From Paraktedonobacter carboxidivorans (GTDB taxonomy: Bacteria; Chloroflexota; Ktedonobacteria; Ktedonobacterales; Ktedonobacteraceae): DNA of 64,000 nucleotides. Made by a program: the position numbers and the translations under genes. Position 1 is the stretch's first letter; the number at the start of each line of letters is the position of its first letter. The stretch spans positions 1-64,000 of the forward strand of contig JBEVTI010000023.1 in assembly GCA_041156125.1 (NCBI GenBank), given 5' to 3'. The notes beneath the pieces were generated by a model. It had not been told where the DNA came from, did no database searches, and saw nothing but the letters and a program-made list of their open reading frames with translations. This document shows, piece after piece, positions 1-8,834 of the stretch.

Positions 1-50
1 TGATCCAGGCCCTCTCCCTGCCGCTATATGCTGCAAGTTATAGCAGTTGC

Positions 51-863
51 TTATTTCTTTGCATCAGGTATGAGATATTGCTTATACTGATCCCATAGCA
101 AGACAATGCGCTTGCGTGCCTCTGCTCCACTGGTTGGCGCGAACAACAGAGCTAATAAAAAACCGCCCACCAGGCCCCAGCGAAACAGGCGACGCCCCCA
201 GGCGCGTTTGCGCTGGTAGCTTTTGTAGCGCTGTTGCAGAGCCTTTTTAGTCTCTTTTGTATTGCTAGCCATCTGAGCCAGGTTTTTCTGGATCTGCGTT
301 GAACCGCTCTCCAGGCCCTCCTGAGTCGCATTCCAACCAGATTCAAGGCTATCCTGTGCAGTCTCCCAGCCTGAGGCAATGCGCTTTTGGGCGGATTTTT
401 GCACGCGCTTCAGCCTCTTTTGCGCCTGGTCAGCACCTTTTTGCCAGGTATCCTGGGTAGCTGCCAGGCCAGCCTTCAGGGTATCCTGAGTCGTTTCCAG
501 ACCGGCTCTCAGGGTATCCTGGGTAGCTTCTGCGCTGTCATGCAGCATATCTTGCGTTTTTGACCAGGCAGGACCAAGGGTATTCTGCGCTCTATCTTGT
601 AAATTCTGCATATTTTTCTTGACCTTTCGCCGATTTTTCCGTGTTTTCTTCTCACCGTCGTCCATCAGATGCTGCAAGAGTGCCACACCACCAGCAGCCG
701 CGATTACTGAGGCCTGTTGTAAAGCTGTTTGCGCCTGCTTATATTTATGCTGGCCTTCTTCATTAGCTTGTGTTGCCATCTTTTGCGCCTGAGCGCGCAC
801 TTTATCGCTGACCTCTTTTGTTTTGTCGAGACTCTTTTGAGGTATAGAAGGTGATTTTGCCAT
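51..863 (-). CDS. YtxH-like coiled-coil membrane protein
   Basis: This 270-aa protein is mostly a long charged, Gln/Ala/Lys-rich helical region. It contains degenerate 11-residue repeats built on T-Q-D-T-L-x-A-G, typical of amphipathic LEA- or apolipoprotein-like helices. Near the C-terminus is one hydrophobic segment (GLVGGFLLALLFAPTSG) followed by basic residues, the arrangement of YtxH-type general-stress proteins, though those carry the membrane segment at the N-terminus. The ATG at 863 is chosen because GGAG lies about 7 nt upstream; a longer reading would start at an in-frame TTG 12 nt earlier. A role in envelope or desiccation stress is inference only. Confidence 0.7.
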   Translation of the reverse strand: MAKSPSIPQKSLDKTKEVSDKVRAQAQKMATQANEEGQHKYKQAQTALQQASVIAAAGGVALLQHLMDDGEKKTRKNRRKVKKNMQNLQDRAQNTLGPAWSKTQDMLHDSAEATQDTLRAGLETTQDTLKAGLAATQDTWQKGADQAQKRLKRVQKSAQKRIASGWETAQDSLESGWNATQEGLESGSTQIQKNLAQMASNTKETKKALQQRYKSYQRKRAWGRRLFRWGLVGGFLLALLFAPTSGAEARKRIVLLWDQYKQYLIPDAKK

Positions 864-964
864 ATATTTCTCCAAACTCTATTTCTTTGTAAGGAATGGC
901 GTCTTTACGCGCCTGCTAGTCTGCTTATGGTAGCAATACGTGGACAGATTGCTATGCGTTTCAA

Positions 965-2764
965 TTAGAGCTTTGCTTTTTCTTCTAGCCATCCGTGGTC
1001 TTCGCTGAAAGGCAAGCCTTGCTGCCTGGCATCGTCTGCTAGCACATAGGGCACCAGGTGGCCATAGAATGGCTGTTGAGCTTTGTACGCTTGTAAATTT
1101 TCCTGGGCTCGCTTGCCCATGAGTTGCATACCTTGCGCGGGATCTTGCAGGCTTTCTTGAACATGCTGCCAGGCGCTGAGCGTCTCTCGGTCCAGGATAG
1201 CCTGTTTTTCCGCGTTATCCTGCCAGATGCCCTGGATACCTGACCAGAGATTGGCCACCCCCACCGGGGAGGGTCTTTGCGCGGGTTGGCGCTGTAAAAA
1301 GATATTGAGCATGAATATCTCATCATCCGTAAGCAAGCCCAGATGTTCAGCCCATAAACGCAAACGCAGGCTGCGCGCCACTTCCGCGTCAAGAGTCGCT
1401 ACATTTATCTCCACATCATCGCGTAGACCCCGGTTGTTAAGATTAGCCGAGCCAACTGTGACCCAGAGATCGTCAATGATGGCTACTTTGGCATGGACAT
1501 AGATGGGGCGATAGTGTTCTTTGTTCTCCACACGCGCCGAATTTCCCAGGCAGAAAGCGTGAAAGCGTCCCGCGGCCACGGCTGGCGCTGCTTCGCGGCG
1601 AATGCGCGCGATGCTGGCATCAGAGAAGGCTCTGCCTGGATCTGGATGATCAGGCAAAACAAGAGCCACGTGAACTCCTCGCTGTAGGGCCGCGATAAGC
1701 TCTTGCATGATTTTTTCCATTTCCTGGTTATCTCTGCCCAGAAAAGGGATATCCACGCCGCTATAAGCGCGCACCCAGAGGTACTGATTTTCCAGGTAGA
1801 TGAAGTGCTGCGCGTTGTGGATGGCTCGCGTATACAATTGAGCAATACCCTGCACTACAAGTGGCTGGAAATGGTATGTATGGCGCGGGATGGTTCTGGC
1901 AATCTGCACGGTCGTAGTACTTTTGACTACCTGAGGGGTATCAGCAGGCATGATATGTGCCTGATGATAGAAGCGCCGCTTCTCTGGCAGAATTTGCCAG
2001 TGACCATAGCGTTTTACAACTGCATTCCAGCGTTGAATAAAATTGTATTCAACGTCGGCCACTGCTGGCCCCTCGATCAGTGCATGTACATCGTGCCAGG
2101 GATGAGGCGTGTTACCCTCAGCGGTCTTGCGCAGTTCATTCAAGAAATGATGAGATGAATTATCCCAGCGATCGAAGTCATGCCCTTTTTCGGTCATGGG
2201 ATCAATACCACCCACAAAAGCCCAGCGATTATCGACGACTGTGAGCTTCTGGTGCAACGACTCTACTGGATGGTGGAGGAGGCCCCTGGCACTGTTATCA
2301 AGCAAGCAGGTCACGCCAACCTCGCGCAGAGCTTTGCGCGTGGTGAGAGGGTAGTAATGAGAATAGCTCGGTAATGGCAGGCTATGCCAGAGCAATACTT
2401 TAACATCTACTCCCCGCTTGACCGCGTATCCCAGGACCTCTTTGACTGAAAGCTGGTGGGTACACCAGAAGGCGATAGCTTCATCATCCAGTTCTTGCGT
2501 GCGCAGCAGCGCCAGCAGTGCTTCTTGTTCAGGACTCCCATCCGCTCCCGCCCGGTGTTCTTTTCCGCGTACCAACTCTAACTCAGCCGCCAGGCCCCAG
2601 TTTGCCATATAAATGGATGAGCGCGCTTTCAGGAGGGTACAACACAAAGCAAACAAAGCGGAACAGCCGTCGATCAAGTAGCTCACGCGTGAGTCATTTT
2701 CGTGTACAGGGGTATCGTTTCTAGCCCACCAGGAAGATGTATCTTCTGATTCCTTTGTTAGCAT
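965..2764 (-). CDS. Phospholipase D-like phosphatidyltransferase/hydrolase
   Basis: The 599-aa protein carries both HKD motifs of the phospholipase D superfamily: HQKLTVVD at about residue 170 and HAKVAIIDD at about residue 437, the latter followed by GSANLNNRGLRDDVEINV. Two HxK(x)4D motifs in one chain form a single active site that works through a phospho-histidine intermediate. The size suits secreted or cytoplasmic PLD enzymes rather than the shorter cardiolipin synthases. I see no signal peptide. The ATG at 2764 has GGAGG 7 nt upstream, so a longer in-frame reading to 2827 is not preferred. The substrate (phospholipid head-group transfer or hydrolysis) cannot be decided from sequence. 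Confidence 0.88.
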   Translation of the reverse strand: MLTKESEDTSSWWARNDTPVHENDSRVSYLIDGCSALFALCCTLLKARSSIYMANWGLAAELELVRGKEHRAGADGSPEQEALLALLRTQELDDEAIAFWCTHQLSVKEVLGYAVKRGVDVKVLLWHSLPLPSYSHYYPLTTRKALREVGVTCLLDNSARGLLHHPVESLHQKLTVVDNRWAFVGGIDPMTEKGHDFDRWDNSSHHFLNELRKTAEGNTPHPWHDVHALIEGPAVADVEYNFIQRWNAVVKRYGHWQILPEKRRFYHQAHIMPADTPQVVKSTTTVQIARTIPRHTYHFQPLVVQGIAQLYTRAIHNAQHFIYLENQYLWVRAYSGVDIPFLGRDNQEMEKIMQELIAALQRGVHVALVLPDHPDPGRAFSDASIARIRREAAPAVAAGRFHAFCLGNSARVENKEHYRPIYVHAKVAIIDDLWVTVGSANLNNRGLRDDVEINVATLDAEVARSLRLRLWAEHLGLLTDDEIFMLNIFLQRQPAQRPSPVGVANLWSGIQGIWQDNAEKQAILDRETLSAWQHVQESLQDPAQGMQLMGKRAQENLQAYKAQQPFYGHLVPYVLADDARQQGLPFSEDHGWLEEKAKL

Positions 2765-3173
2765 CTTTAAGCCTCCTTTACTGCTTTTCTTGTCGCGGTC
2801 TTCCCACAGTTTTAGCACGATAAACACGAGAAAAAGAGACAGTTTTAGCAGAGTAGTTGCTCTGGTACTATATTGGCCACTTTTTACACGATTGTTAGTA
2901 ACTTTATTTTGTTGTAAAAAAACAAGCGGGCAAATTCAGATATTATTGCTATATATAGTAGCCTATATTTGTTGTGTGATATACTGGACGGGTTGTCTGG
3001 CGCTTCTCGCGTTGTGAAAGTTTGAGCAGGAGATACATGATATCTTGCTGGGAGCGCGCGGTCTGGTCTATAACGCTGATCCCAACGTGCTGATCAAATT
3101 TTTACATTGGGAACTATCTGTGCTACTCTTGAATAGCGTCAAACACTTAGATTGCAGATAACCTGGAGGCTGT
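2765..3173. other. Divergent intergenic region, no gene recognised
   Basis: This 409-bp AT-rich stretch separates the divergent PLD and PP2C-like genes and should hold both promoters. The plus-strand gene has a clear GGAGG ribosome-binding site at its end. A short open frame lies at about 3022-3163, but it has no ribosome-binding site and no family I recognise, so I do not call it a gene. Confidence 0.4.
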
Positions 3174-4637
3174 ATGAGGTATTCCACGCCACCATTCCCA
3201 GGTTCAAATACCAGTCATGGGAGAGCAGTGGATCACCCCTCAGGTTCGAGTTCAAGCCTGCGTGTGGTCGGTCTTTTGCTCTCGCTGGTGAGTATGTTCC
3301 TGGCATTATTAGCCGTATTCTTTTCTTTGCAAAATGTCATCGTTCTGCTGTTAGCCGGGCTTGTTTTCTGCTTTGGAGCGCGCCTGTTCGCGCTCTGGCT
3401 GCGCGGACAGACAAAAACGCCAGTTCCAATTGGCATGAGATCTCGGCAAGCGCCAGCTCTTCCTCCCAGGCAGATGGGCGGGGATACCCCTTTTCCACCG
3501 CAACTCTGGCCCGCTTCTGCTCCCTCGCGCATGTCTCAGGGTGGGCAAGTTGAACCTGTAACGCCAATACCATCCACGGTAGATTTCTATGAGCAAGCGC
3601 CAGTTCTTCCTCCCAGGGGGTATGCACCTTTTCCACCTCAGCCCCTGCCGAATGCCGCCTCAGCCATCACATATCATAGTACACAGGTTGAGCCTGTACC
3701 GCCAGTTCCGCGGGCCGTTGGTTTATATGATATGGTGGAACTTGCTCCAGTTAGCCAGCCTGCAGCCTCTGCAACGGGACCTCTTAAATATCTTTCAATT
3801 GAACAGGATGAACTATTCGTTCTAGATCCACCTATCGCCAATGAGCGCTGTTTCTTATTACCAAAAGAGGGCGCGCCGCTAGTGGAATGCCAGGATCGTT
3901 ATGCCCTGGCAGCACGCGACAACTATCGCTGCTACGCGGTGGCTGCCGGGGTCGCGGGCAGCTTTGTTGCCGCTCCCTGGGCCTCTATTGTGGCTAAAAG
4001 TTTTGTGCAAAGAAATGCCACTTTTGCCAGAAAAGAAGAGTTTCAACTCTGGCTGGAAGATTGTAGCAAGCAGTGGCATACCTGGATCGCGGAGCGCTGG
4101 GTACCCGCGATGAATGCCCTGCACGCCCAACGCGGCAATGCACCCCAGGATTGGAGCGAGCAGATTCGTAAGGGTGCGCAGACAACGCTGCTTGCTTGTA
4201 TATGCGATTTCACCCGGTCACAAGCCAACAATCCTATACCGGTCACTATTTTATCTATAGGAGATTGTGAGCTTTTTCACTTTACGCCTGCGGAAAATGG
4301 GCAATGGCGTCTGCAGAAGGTTTACCCTTATCAGAGAAGCGCGGACTTTAACGCCCGCCCTCTCACGCTTATGACGGCAAAGCGTCAAGAACTTGTAGAA
4401 AATGCCTGGATGCTTCGCAGATCTACCATACTCAATGTCTACTCTGGCGACCTGCTGGTTCTGGCGACCGATACACTGGCTAAATGGATCTTGACGCAGA
4501 TTGAGCGGCAAACGCAGCACTGGCAGTGCCTGCTCTCACCCCTCACACCCGCTGAATTTGCAGTCTCTATGCGGCGCGAATTTCAGCGCGATCAAAGCGA
4601 AGATGATGATATAACCATGCTCGTCATCCCTATATAA
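3174..4637 (+). CDS. Membrane protein with PP2C-like phosphatase domain
   Basis: The 487-aa product starts with two hydrophobic stretches (residues about 25-70) and then a Pro-rich linker containing a repeated APVLPPRG-like unit. The C-terminal 270 residues resemble the divergent PP2C (PPM) Ser/Thr phosphatase fold: VAAGVAGSFVAAPWAS, ILSIGDCELFHF (matching the GD-S/A-R region), LLVLATDTLAKWIL (matching the TDGL segment) and the final SEDDDITMLVI. Some metal-binding Asp residues of active PP2C enzymes look substituted (GVAGS where GVADG is usual), so it may be a low-activity or sensory version. ATG 3174 has GGAGG 4 nt upstream. The next gene starts 57 nt after the stop, suggesting co-transcription. 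Confidence 0.72.
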   Translation: MRYSTPPFPGSNTSHGRAVDHPSGSSSSLRVVGLLLSLVSMFLALLAVFFSLQNVIVLLLAGLVFCFGARLFALWLRGQTKTPVPIGMRSRQAPALPPRQMGGDTPFPPQLWPASAPSRMSQGGQVEPVTPIPSTVDFYEQAPVLPPRGYAPFPPQPLPNAASAITYHSTQVEPVPPVPRAVGLYDMVELAPVSQPAASATGPLKYLSIEQDELFVLDPPIANERCFLLPKEGAPLVECQDRYALAARDNYRCYAVAAGVAGSFVAAPWASIVAKSFVQRNATFARKEEFQLWLEDCSKQWHTWIAERWVPAMNALHAQRGNAPQDWSEQIRKGAQTTLLACICDFTRSQANNPIPVTILSIGDCELFHFTPAENGQWRLQKVYPYQRSADFNARPLTLMTAKRQELVENAWMLRRSTILNVYSGDLLVLATDTLAKWILTQIERQTQHWQCLLSPLTPAEFAVSMRREFQRDQSEDDDITMLVIPI

Positions 4638-4694
4638 ATTACTAAAGTGAACTGCATTATAAGCTACATCCTATACACGAGGAACGATGACACT

Positions 4695-5570
4695 ATGAAA
4701 ATTGTAGCAAAAGTCTGGCATAGCCGAATTATCTTTGGAGTGGCAGCCGGGCTCGTTATTGTTGGTGGCATAGCACTCCTGCTGCATTTTGTACCACATT
4801 TACGCAGAGTTGATGTAAACCCTTCTACGCTAACGCTCGCCGCACCAATCTGGCAGCAGATCCAGGTCCCCTGGCAGGCCAAGCCTGCTTCTCCAGCGCT
4901 TGCAGCATTGCCCTCTACCCTCAATCCTGACAACTGCACCGCTCACGGTACAAAGTGGACCTGTGATATCCAACTCAGCGCGTCACATATTCCAATTGGT
5001 GGTATAACCTGGGCAGTAAGTACGCCTGATCTGCAAATTTCTGTCAATCCCCCGGGTGGCCAGCTTTTACCTGGTAAGCCCTCTGTCGCGGTTACTATTT
5101 CTCATTTGCCTTGCTCCGCTGAAACGCTGACTTTTACGGGCATAGTTACAATTACAGGCAAGCCTGTCACCTCCGCTAGCGTTAACTGGCAATGTTCACT
5201 GCCAACACCTACGCCGACTTCCAAACCTTCACCGACCGCGAAGCCCACGCCAACTGCGGTTTCCAGGCCCTCGCCGACCGCGAATCCTACGCCAACTGCG
5301 AGTCCTACGCCGACTCCTATACCTACGCCAACGTCGCAGCCGACCGTTGCGCCTACTTCGACTCCCAGATCAACCGTAGCAGTGGGACCAGGCAGTTCAC
5401 CGCCCACCGCAAAAGGAGGAGCGCCAACTCTACTATCGGGCGCTACATTGACGATTGCCTCATTGCTGATTGCTTTGTTGAGCCTTGGACTCTATCTGAT
5501 GCCGCGGTCTGGAGATCAAAGAACATTACTGCGGAAACTACGCGCATTCATTCTACCAGGAGCGCCATGA
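4695..5570 (+). CDS. Bitopic membrane protein with Thr/Pro-rich repeat stalk
   Basis: The 291-aa protein has an N-terminal transmembrane or signal-anchor segment (FGVAAGLVIVGGIALLLHFVP), and an extracellular region with paired cysteines. A low-complexity stalk of PTPT, PSPTAKPTPT and PTPTPIPTPT repeats follows (about residues 170-235), then a second hydrophobic segment and a basic C-terminus. This is the usual plan of surface-displayed or stalked proteins in Chloroflexota and Gram-positives. The ATG at 4695 lies 11 nt after GAGGA; an upstream in-frame ATG at 4647 lacks a good site. The repeats have a GC-rich codon bias unlike their neighbours. Function is unknown; proximity to the PP2C-like gene suggests one transcription unit. 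Confidence 0.65.
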   Translation: MKIVAKVWHSRIIFGVAAGLVIVGGIALLLHFVPHLRRVDVNPSTLTLAAPIWQQIQVPWQAKPASPALAALPSTLNPDNCTAHGTKWTCDIQLSASHIPIGGITWAVSTPDLQISVNPPGGQLLPGKPSVAVTISHLPCSAETLTFTGIVTITGKPVTSASVNWQCSLPTPTPTSKPSPTAKPTPTAVSRPSPTANPTPTASPTPTPIPTPTSQPTVAPTSTPRSTVAVGPGSSPPTAKGGAPTLLSGATLTIASLLIALLSLGLYLMPRSGDQRTLLRKLRAFILPGAP

Positions 5571-5790
5571 TTAGACCCTGCTAGTTTAAGGAACGCTTGC
5601 GCTCGCGTTCAAGCGATCTCCCTATACACTTTGGTCTCTCAAAACGTGTTAAACATAATGAAAAATGGTTGCTTAGAGCACGCGCAGAGCGGGAATTGCC
5701 GCGTTTGCAACAGTGGCGTTTTTGTAAAACAAAGCTTACAAAGAAAAAGCGCTTTTTATGTGTCTCGTGAGCAAAAGAGGAGCATAAGGC

Positions 5791-8130
5791 ATGTTTACTG
5801 CGGCACAGCAGGGCCATTATTTTGGCAAAGAAGCACAGGAACATATCTGGCTGAATGGAGAGCAAGCAGAGACAAGTACCTGTTTATTTGCTGGCTCACT
5901 TCTGGGCAATGAGATTGTACGTGTCCGTTTTCTGCATACTGCCTATCCCGAAGGCTTACGCTTTCAACTGGTTGATAATGTAGAGGGTACACTGCCCTAT
6001 CATTCCTGGATTGTTTCCGCGGGGGACGAGGCGTGGCAGACAGCCTTGAGTGAGGAGCAGCAGCAGGCCAGGCTCACGGCCTATCTGCGCGGTTTTGCCT
6101 ATGGGGACAGGCAATTACGCTGGACGGGTCCCCTGGCCGGAGACGCACACGCATATGGGTTTGGAGAACATACGCGTGGCATGAATAAGCGCGGTGAACA
6201 CTTGACGCTATGGAATTGGGACCCCGATATGGGTCATGGACCAGAGACAGACAAAATGTATACCGCGATCCCTTTCTATCTCACCGTTGCGCGAGAGACT
6301 GGCCAGGCAACTGGTCTGCTGGTCGATCATACTGGTCAGGTAGAAATAGATGTAGGACATGCAGCTCTTGATGAAGTGCAGATCACGGTGCGCGGTGATA
6401 GCCTGGTGCTCTATTTTCTTGCTGGTCCAACCCCTGCCGATGTGCTACGCCAATATACCGATCTGACCGGGCGCATACCTCTACCTCCTCTCTGGGCGTT
6501 GGGACATCACCAGGGTCGCTGGAGCTATTACACAGAGCAAGAGGTGCGCGCTATCGGGGAGCAATTTCGTACACGCAATCACCCATGCGAGTCGCTCTGG
6601 CTGGATATCGACCACATGGATGGCTTCCGCACCTATACCTGGAATACACAAAGCTTTCCCGACGTGGCCGGCATGACCAGTGACATGCTGGAGCAGGGGT
6701 TTCACATCATTCCAGTCATCAATCCAGGCATCAAATCGGACCGCGCTTACTCTGTCTATCGCGAAGGACTTATGCAGGGTTACCTGTGTCGTAGGCAGGG
6801 CGGCGATCTCTATATGGGTACGGCGTGGCCTGATGACTGTAATTTCGCGGACTTTTCACGTGGCCAGGTACGCGAGTGGTGGGGAAATCACTTTCATGAT
6901 TTTCTTGCGCAGGGTGTCGCGGGAAGTTGGAACGATATGAATGAACCCTCGCAAGCAACCTTGATCGAGAAAAAATACCATAAACCCGCGCTAAAAACAT
7001 TTGCCGACGATGTCATGCACATTGCCAGTGGAGAAAATATCACTGGTCCCGATGGTCCGTCAATTCTCCATCCATTTTTCCATAATGCCTATGGTATGCA
7101 GATGGCACGGGCAATGCGTGAAGGTACACAGCGCTTCGCGCCTGATCAGCGCCCCTTTGTCTTGACACGCTCCGGGACCGCCGGCGTGCAGCGCTACGCC
7201 GCGATGTGGACAGGCGATAACTCGAGCTGGTGGGAGCATATACCGCTGGCAATGCGCATGTGCCTGAGTCTGAGCATGAGTGGTTTGCCTTTTGTCGGCG
7301 CGAACATCGGCGGCTTCTGGGAGCATTGCAACGGCGAGTTGCTGGTTCGTTTTGCGCAGCTTGGCGCTTTCTTGCCTTTATGCTGGAATCATAACGCTGT
7401 CAAGGATGCGCCGCAGGAACCCTGGGCTTTTGGCGAACCCTATGAAAGCGCCTACCGTAGCGCTATCGAGCAACGCTATCGTCTCCTGCCCTATCTTTAC
7501 AATCTTTTCCACGAGGCCTCGCGCAATGGCTCGCCAGTTATACGTCCCCTGTTTTATCACTATGCGCAGGACCCGGCGGTGTATGCGGTAGAAGATGCAT
7601 ATCTGGTTGGTGAAGCTCTACTCACCGCTCCTGTACATGTTGAGGGCGCAACGAGCCGCGCGGTCTATTTGCCGGAGGGAACATGGGTGCAGTATTGGGA
7701 TGGCCAGTGCTTCGCGGGTGGCCAGACACACGAGATCGCAGCGCCGCTGGAGCAATGGCCGCTCTTTGTACGTGCCAATAGCATTCTCCCCACTTGCCCG
7801 GTGATGCAATATACTGGTCAGCGACCAGCTGATCCTCTGACCTTCACATGCTATATGACCGAAGAAGCGGGCCAGGCAGACTATACTCTCTACGAAGATG
7901 ACGCGAATAGCATGGCCTATCAGCGTGGCGCATACGGTCAGACAAGCATTCACTGTCAGCTCAGCGTGGACGGCGCGACGGTCACGCTTGAAGAAGCACA
8001 CGAGAATTATCAGCCCGCGCGCGAGTGGTACGAAATTATTGTGCTCAGCGGCGCGCAAACATTCAAGCAACGTATACGCGCGGGCCAGGGCAAAGTGACG
8101 ATTGAACTCTCTCAGTCAACGGACGCTTGA
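5791..8130 (+). CDS. Glycoside hydrolase family 31 alpha-glucosidase
   Basis: The 779-aa enzyme has the full GH31 layout: an N-terminal beta-sandwich, the (beta/alpha)8 domain and C-terminal beta domains. Diagnostic motifs are WLDIDHMDGFRTYTWN, the nucleophile region GSWNDMNEPS (Asp at about residue 385), LTRSGTAGVQRYAAMWTGDNSSWW with the acid/base Asp at about residue 475, and the Cys-free GLPFVGANIGGF. The family retains configuration while cutting alpha-glucosides, and some members act on xylosides; I cannot choose the substrate. No signal peptide is visible, so it is probably cytoplasmic. AGGAG lies upstream of the ATG. The stop codon is the first base of a 30-bp perfect hairpin. Confidence 0.93.
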   Translation: MFTAAQQGHYFGKEAQEHIWLNGEQAETSTCLFAGSLLGNEIVRVRFLHTAYPEGLRFQLVDNVEGTLPYHSWIVSAGDEAWQTALSEEQQQARLTAYLRGFAYGDRQLRWTGPLAGDAHAYGFGEHTRGMNKRGEHLTLWNWDPDMGHGPETDKMYTAIPFYLTVARETGQATGLLVDHTGQVEIDVGHAALDEVQITVRGDSLVLYFLAGPTPADVLRQYTDLTGRIPLPPLWALGHHQGRWSYYTEQEVRAIGEQFRTRNHPCESLWLDIDHMDGFRTYTWNTQSFPDVAGMTSDMLEQGFHIIPVINPGIKSDRAYSVYREGLMQGYLCRRQGGDLYMGTAWPDDCNFADFSRGQVREWWGNHFHDFLAQGVAGSWNDMNEPSQATLIEKKYHKPALKTFADDVMHIASGENITGPDGPSILHPFFHNAYGMQMARAMREGTQRFAPDQRPFVLTRSGTAGVQRYAAMWTGDNSSWWEHIPLAMRMCLSLSMSGLPFVGANIGGFWEHCNGELLVRFAQLGAFLPLCWNHNAVKDAPQEPWAFGEPYESAYRSAIEQRYRLLPYLYNLFHEASRNGSPVIRPLFYHYAQDPAVYAVEDAYLVGEALLTAPVHVEGATSRAVYLPEGTWVQYWDGQCFAGGQTHEIAAPLEQWPLFVRANSILPTCPVMQYTGQRPADPLTFTCYMTEEAGQADYTLYEDDANSMAYQRGAYGQTSIHCQLSVDGATVTLEEAHENYQPAREWYEIIVLSGAQTFKQRIRAGQGKVTIELSQSTDA

Positions 8131-8201
8131 AACAGAAGCGAGAGGCAGGTGGCTGGCGAGCGCGGCTGGGTTCGCCAGCCACCTGCCTCTCGCTTCTGTT
8201 T
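8130..8201. repeat. Perfect 30-bp inverted repeat (long stem-loop)
   Basis: The arms 8130-8159 and 8172-8201 are exact reverse complements, with a 12-nt loop. The left arm begins at the last base of the GH31 stop codon. There is no T-run directly after the right arm, so it is longer and less terminator-like than a standard intrinsic terminator, although it could end transcription from both sides. It is followed by the constant tail described in the next entry. Confidence 0.9.
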
Positions 8202-8264
8202 GGGAAGAATGGGAAGGCAAAAGCTGTTTTGGCCTGATTTTGCAAAATCAGGGCTGACTCATAT
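8202..8264 (+). repeat. Constant tail of hairpin repeat family 1
   Basis: The tail contains GGGAAGGCAAAAGCTG, then TTTTGGCCTGATTTTGC and AAAATCAGGGCTGACTCA. The segment 8233-8252 is itself a perfect 20-bp palindrome. Clearly related tails follow the hairpin at 27226-27292 and, in reverse orientation, sit beside the hairpin at 62158-62194. A related sequence with inverted ends lies at 39865-39966. The stems of these copies differ while the tails are similar. Confidence 0.75.
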
Positions 8265-8814
8265 GTCGCTGACGATAGACACGCGCTTTAGAGCGACTGC
8301 CGCAGCCAGTCATTGAGCACCATGCCCCGGAGCGATTTTTCGAGGCATCATAGAACGCTTTCTGACAGCGCTCATTGCGACAGACTTTAAGTCTGCTCCA
8401 GCTACCATCAATCATTGATGTGAAGACAATACCGAGCAGATGGGCAATCACACCATCTCCGCCAGCGATGTCTGGTGCGAGCGCTGGTAAACCAGCGCGC
8501 TGAAAATGCACCCTGAGGGGTGCATTGCCGGCAAGCGTATTGAGCAGTTCAACCTGCGGAGGAGCGTCCGCGCAATCATTATTTGTGCGCAAAAAAGTGC
8601 GTAGCGCTTCACGCACCTGTAAAATTCGCCGGAAATCTCCCTCTGCGATTGGTCGATCGGCGGTCAGCAGATCATGCTCTACCAGCCACGCGCGCAGTTG
8701 TTCAGGGTTGGCCAATTCGATGTGCATGCGCTGTGCCTGACCATACTGGGTATTCACAAAAGCCTGAATTAAAGCGAGTTGACCGGGCGCGCTTTTATTT
8801 TGCTCCTCAGACAT
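8248..8814 (-). CDS. CGNR zinc-finger (ABATE-like) transcriptional regulator
   Basis: The 188-aa protein has an N-terminal ABATE-like stress domain and a C-terminal zinc finger: CRNERCQKAFYDASKNRSGAWC followed by GCGSRSKARVYRQR. This matches the CGNR finger, with Ser in place of Asn. Such proteins are predicted DNA-binding stress regulators. Its last residues (HMSQP) and its stop codon lie inside the family 1 repeat tail, so the natural C-terminus has probably been replaced by repeat sequence. It begins 20 nt after the upstream reductase gene stops, so it is likely the third gene of an MFS-reductase-CGNR operon. Confidence 0.85.
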   Translation of the reverse strand: MSEEQNKSAPGQLALIQAFVNTQYGQAQRMHIELANPEQLRAWLVEHDLLTADRPIAEGDFRRILQVREALRTFLRTNNDCADAPPQVELLNTLAGNAPLRVHFQRAGLPALAPDIAGGDGVIAHLLGIVFTSMIDGSWSRLKVCRNERCQKAFYDASKNRSGAWCSMTGCGSRSKARVYRQRHMSQP

Positions 8815-8834
8815 GTCTCAACCTCCGTTTGTAC

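Noticed and set aside
2790..3163. Short plus-strand frames upstream of the PP2C-like gene
   Set aside because: One overlaps the PLD gene start, the others lack start signals; no recognisable product.
8130..8201. Simple rho-independent terminators as full explanation of all long hairpins
   Set aside because: Arms of 26-33 bp without T-runs, shared tails, and overlap with coding sequence exceed what terminators need, though some may also terminate transcription.
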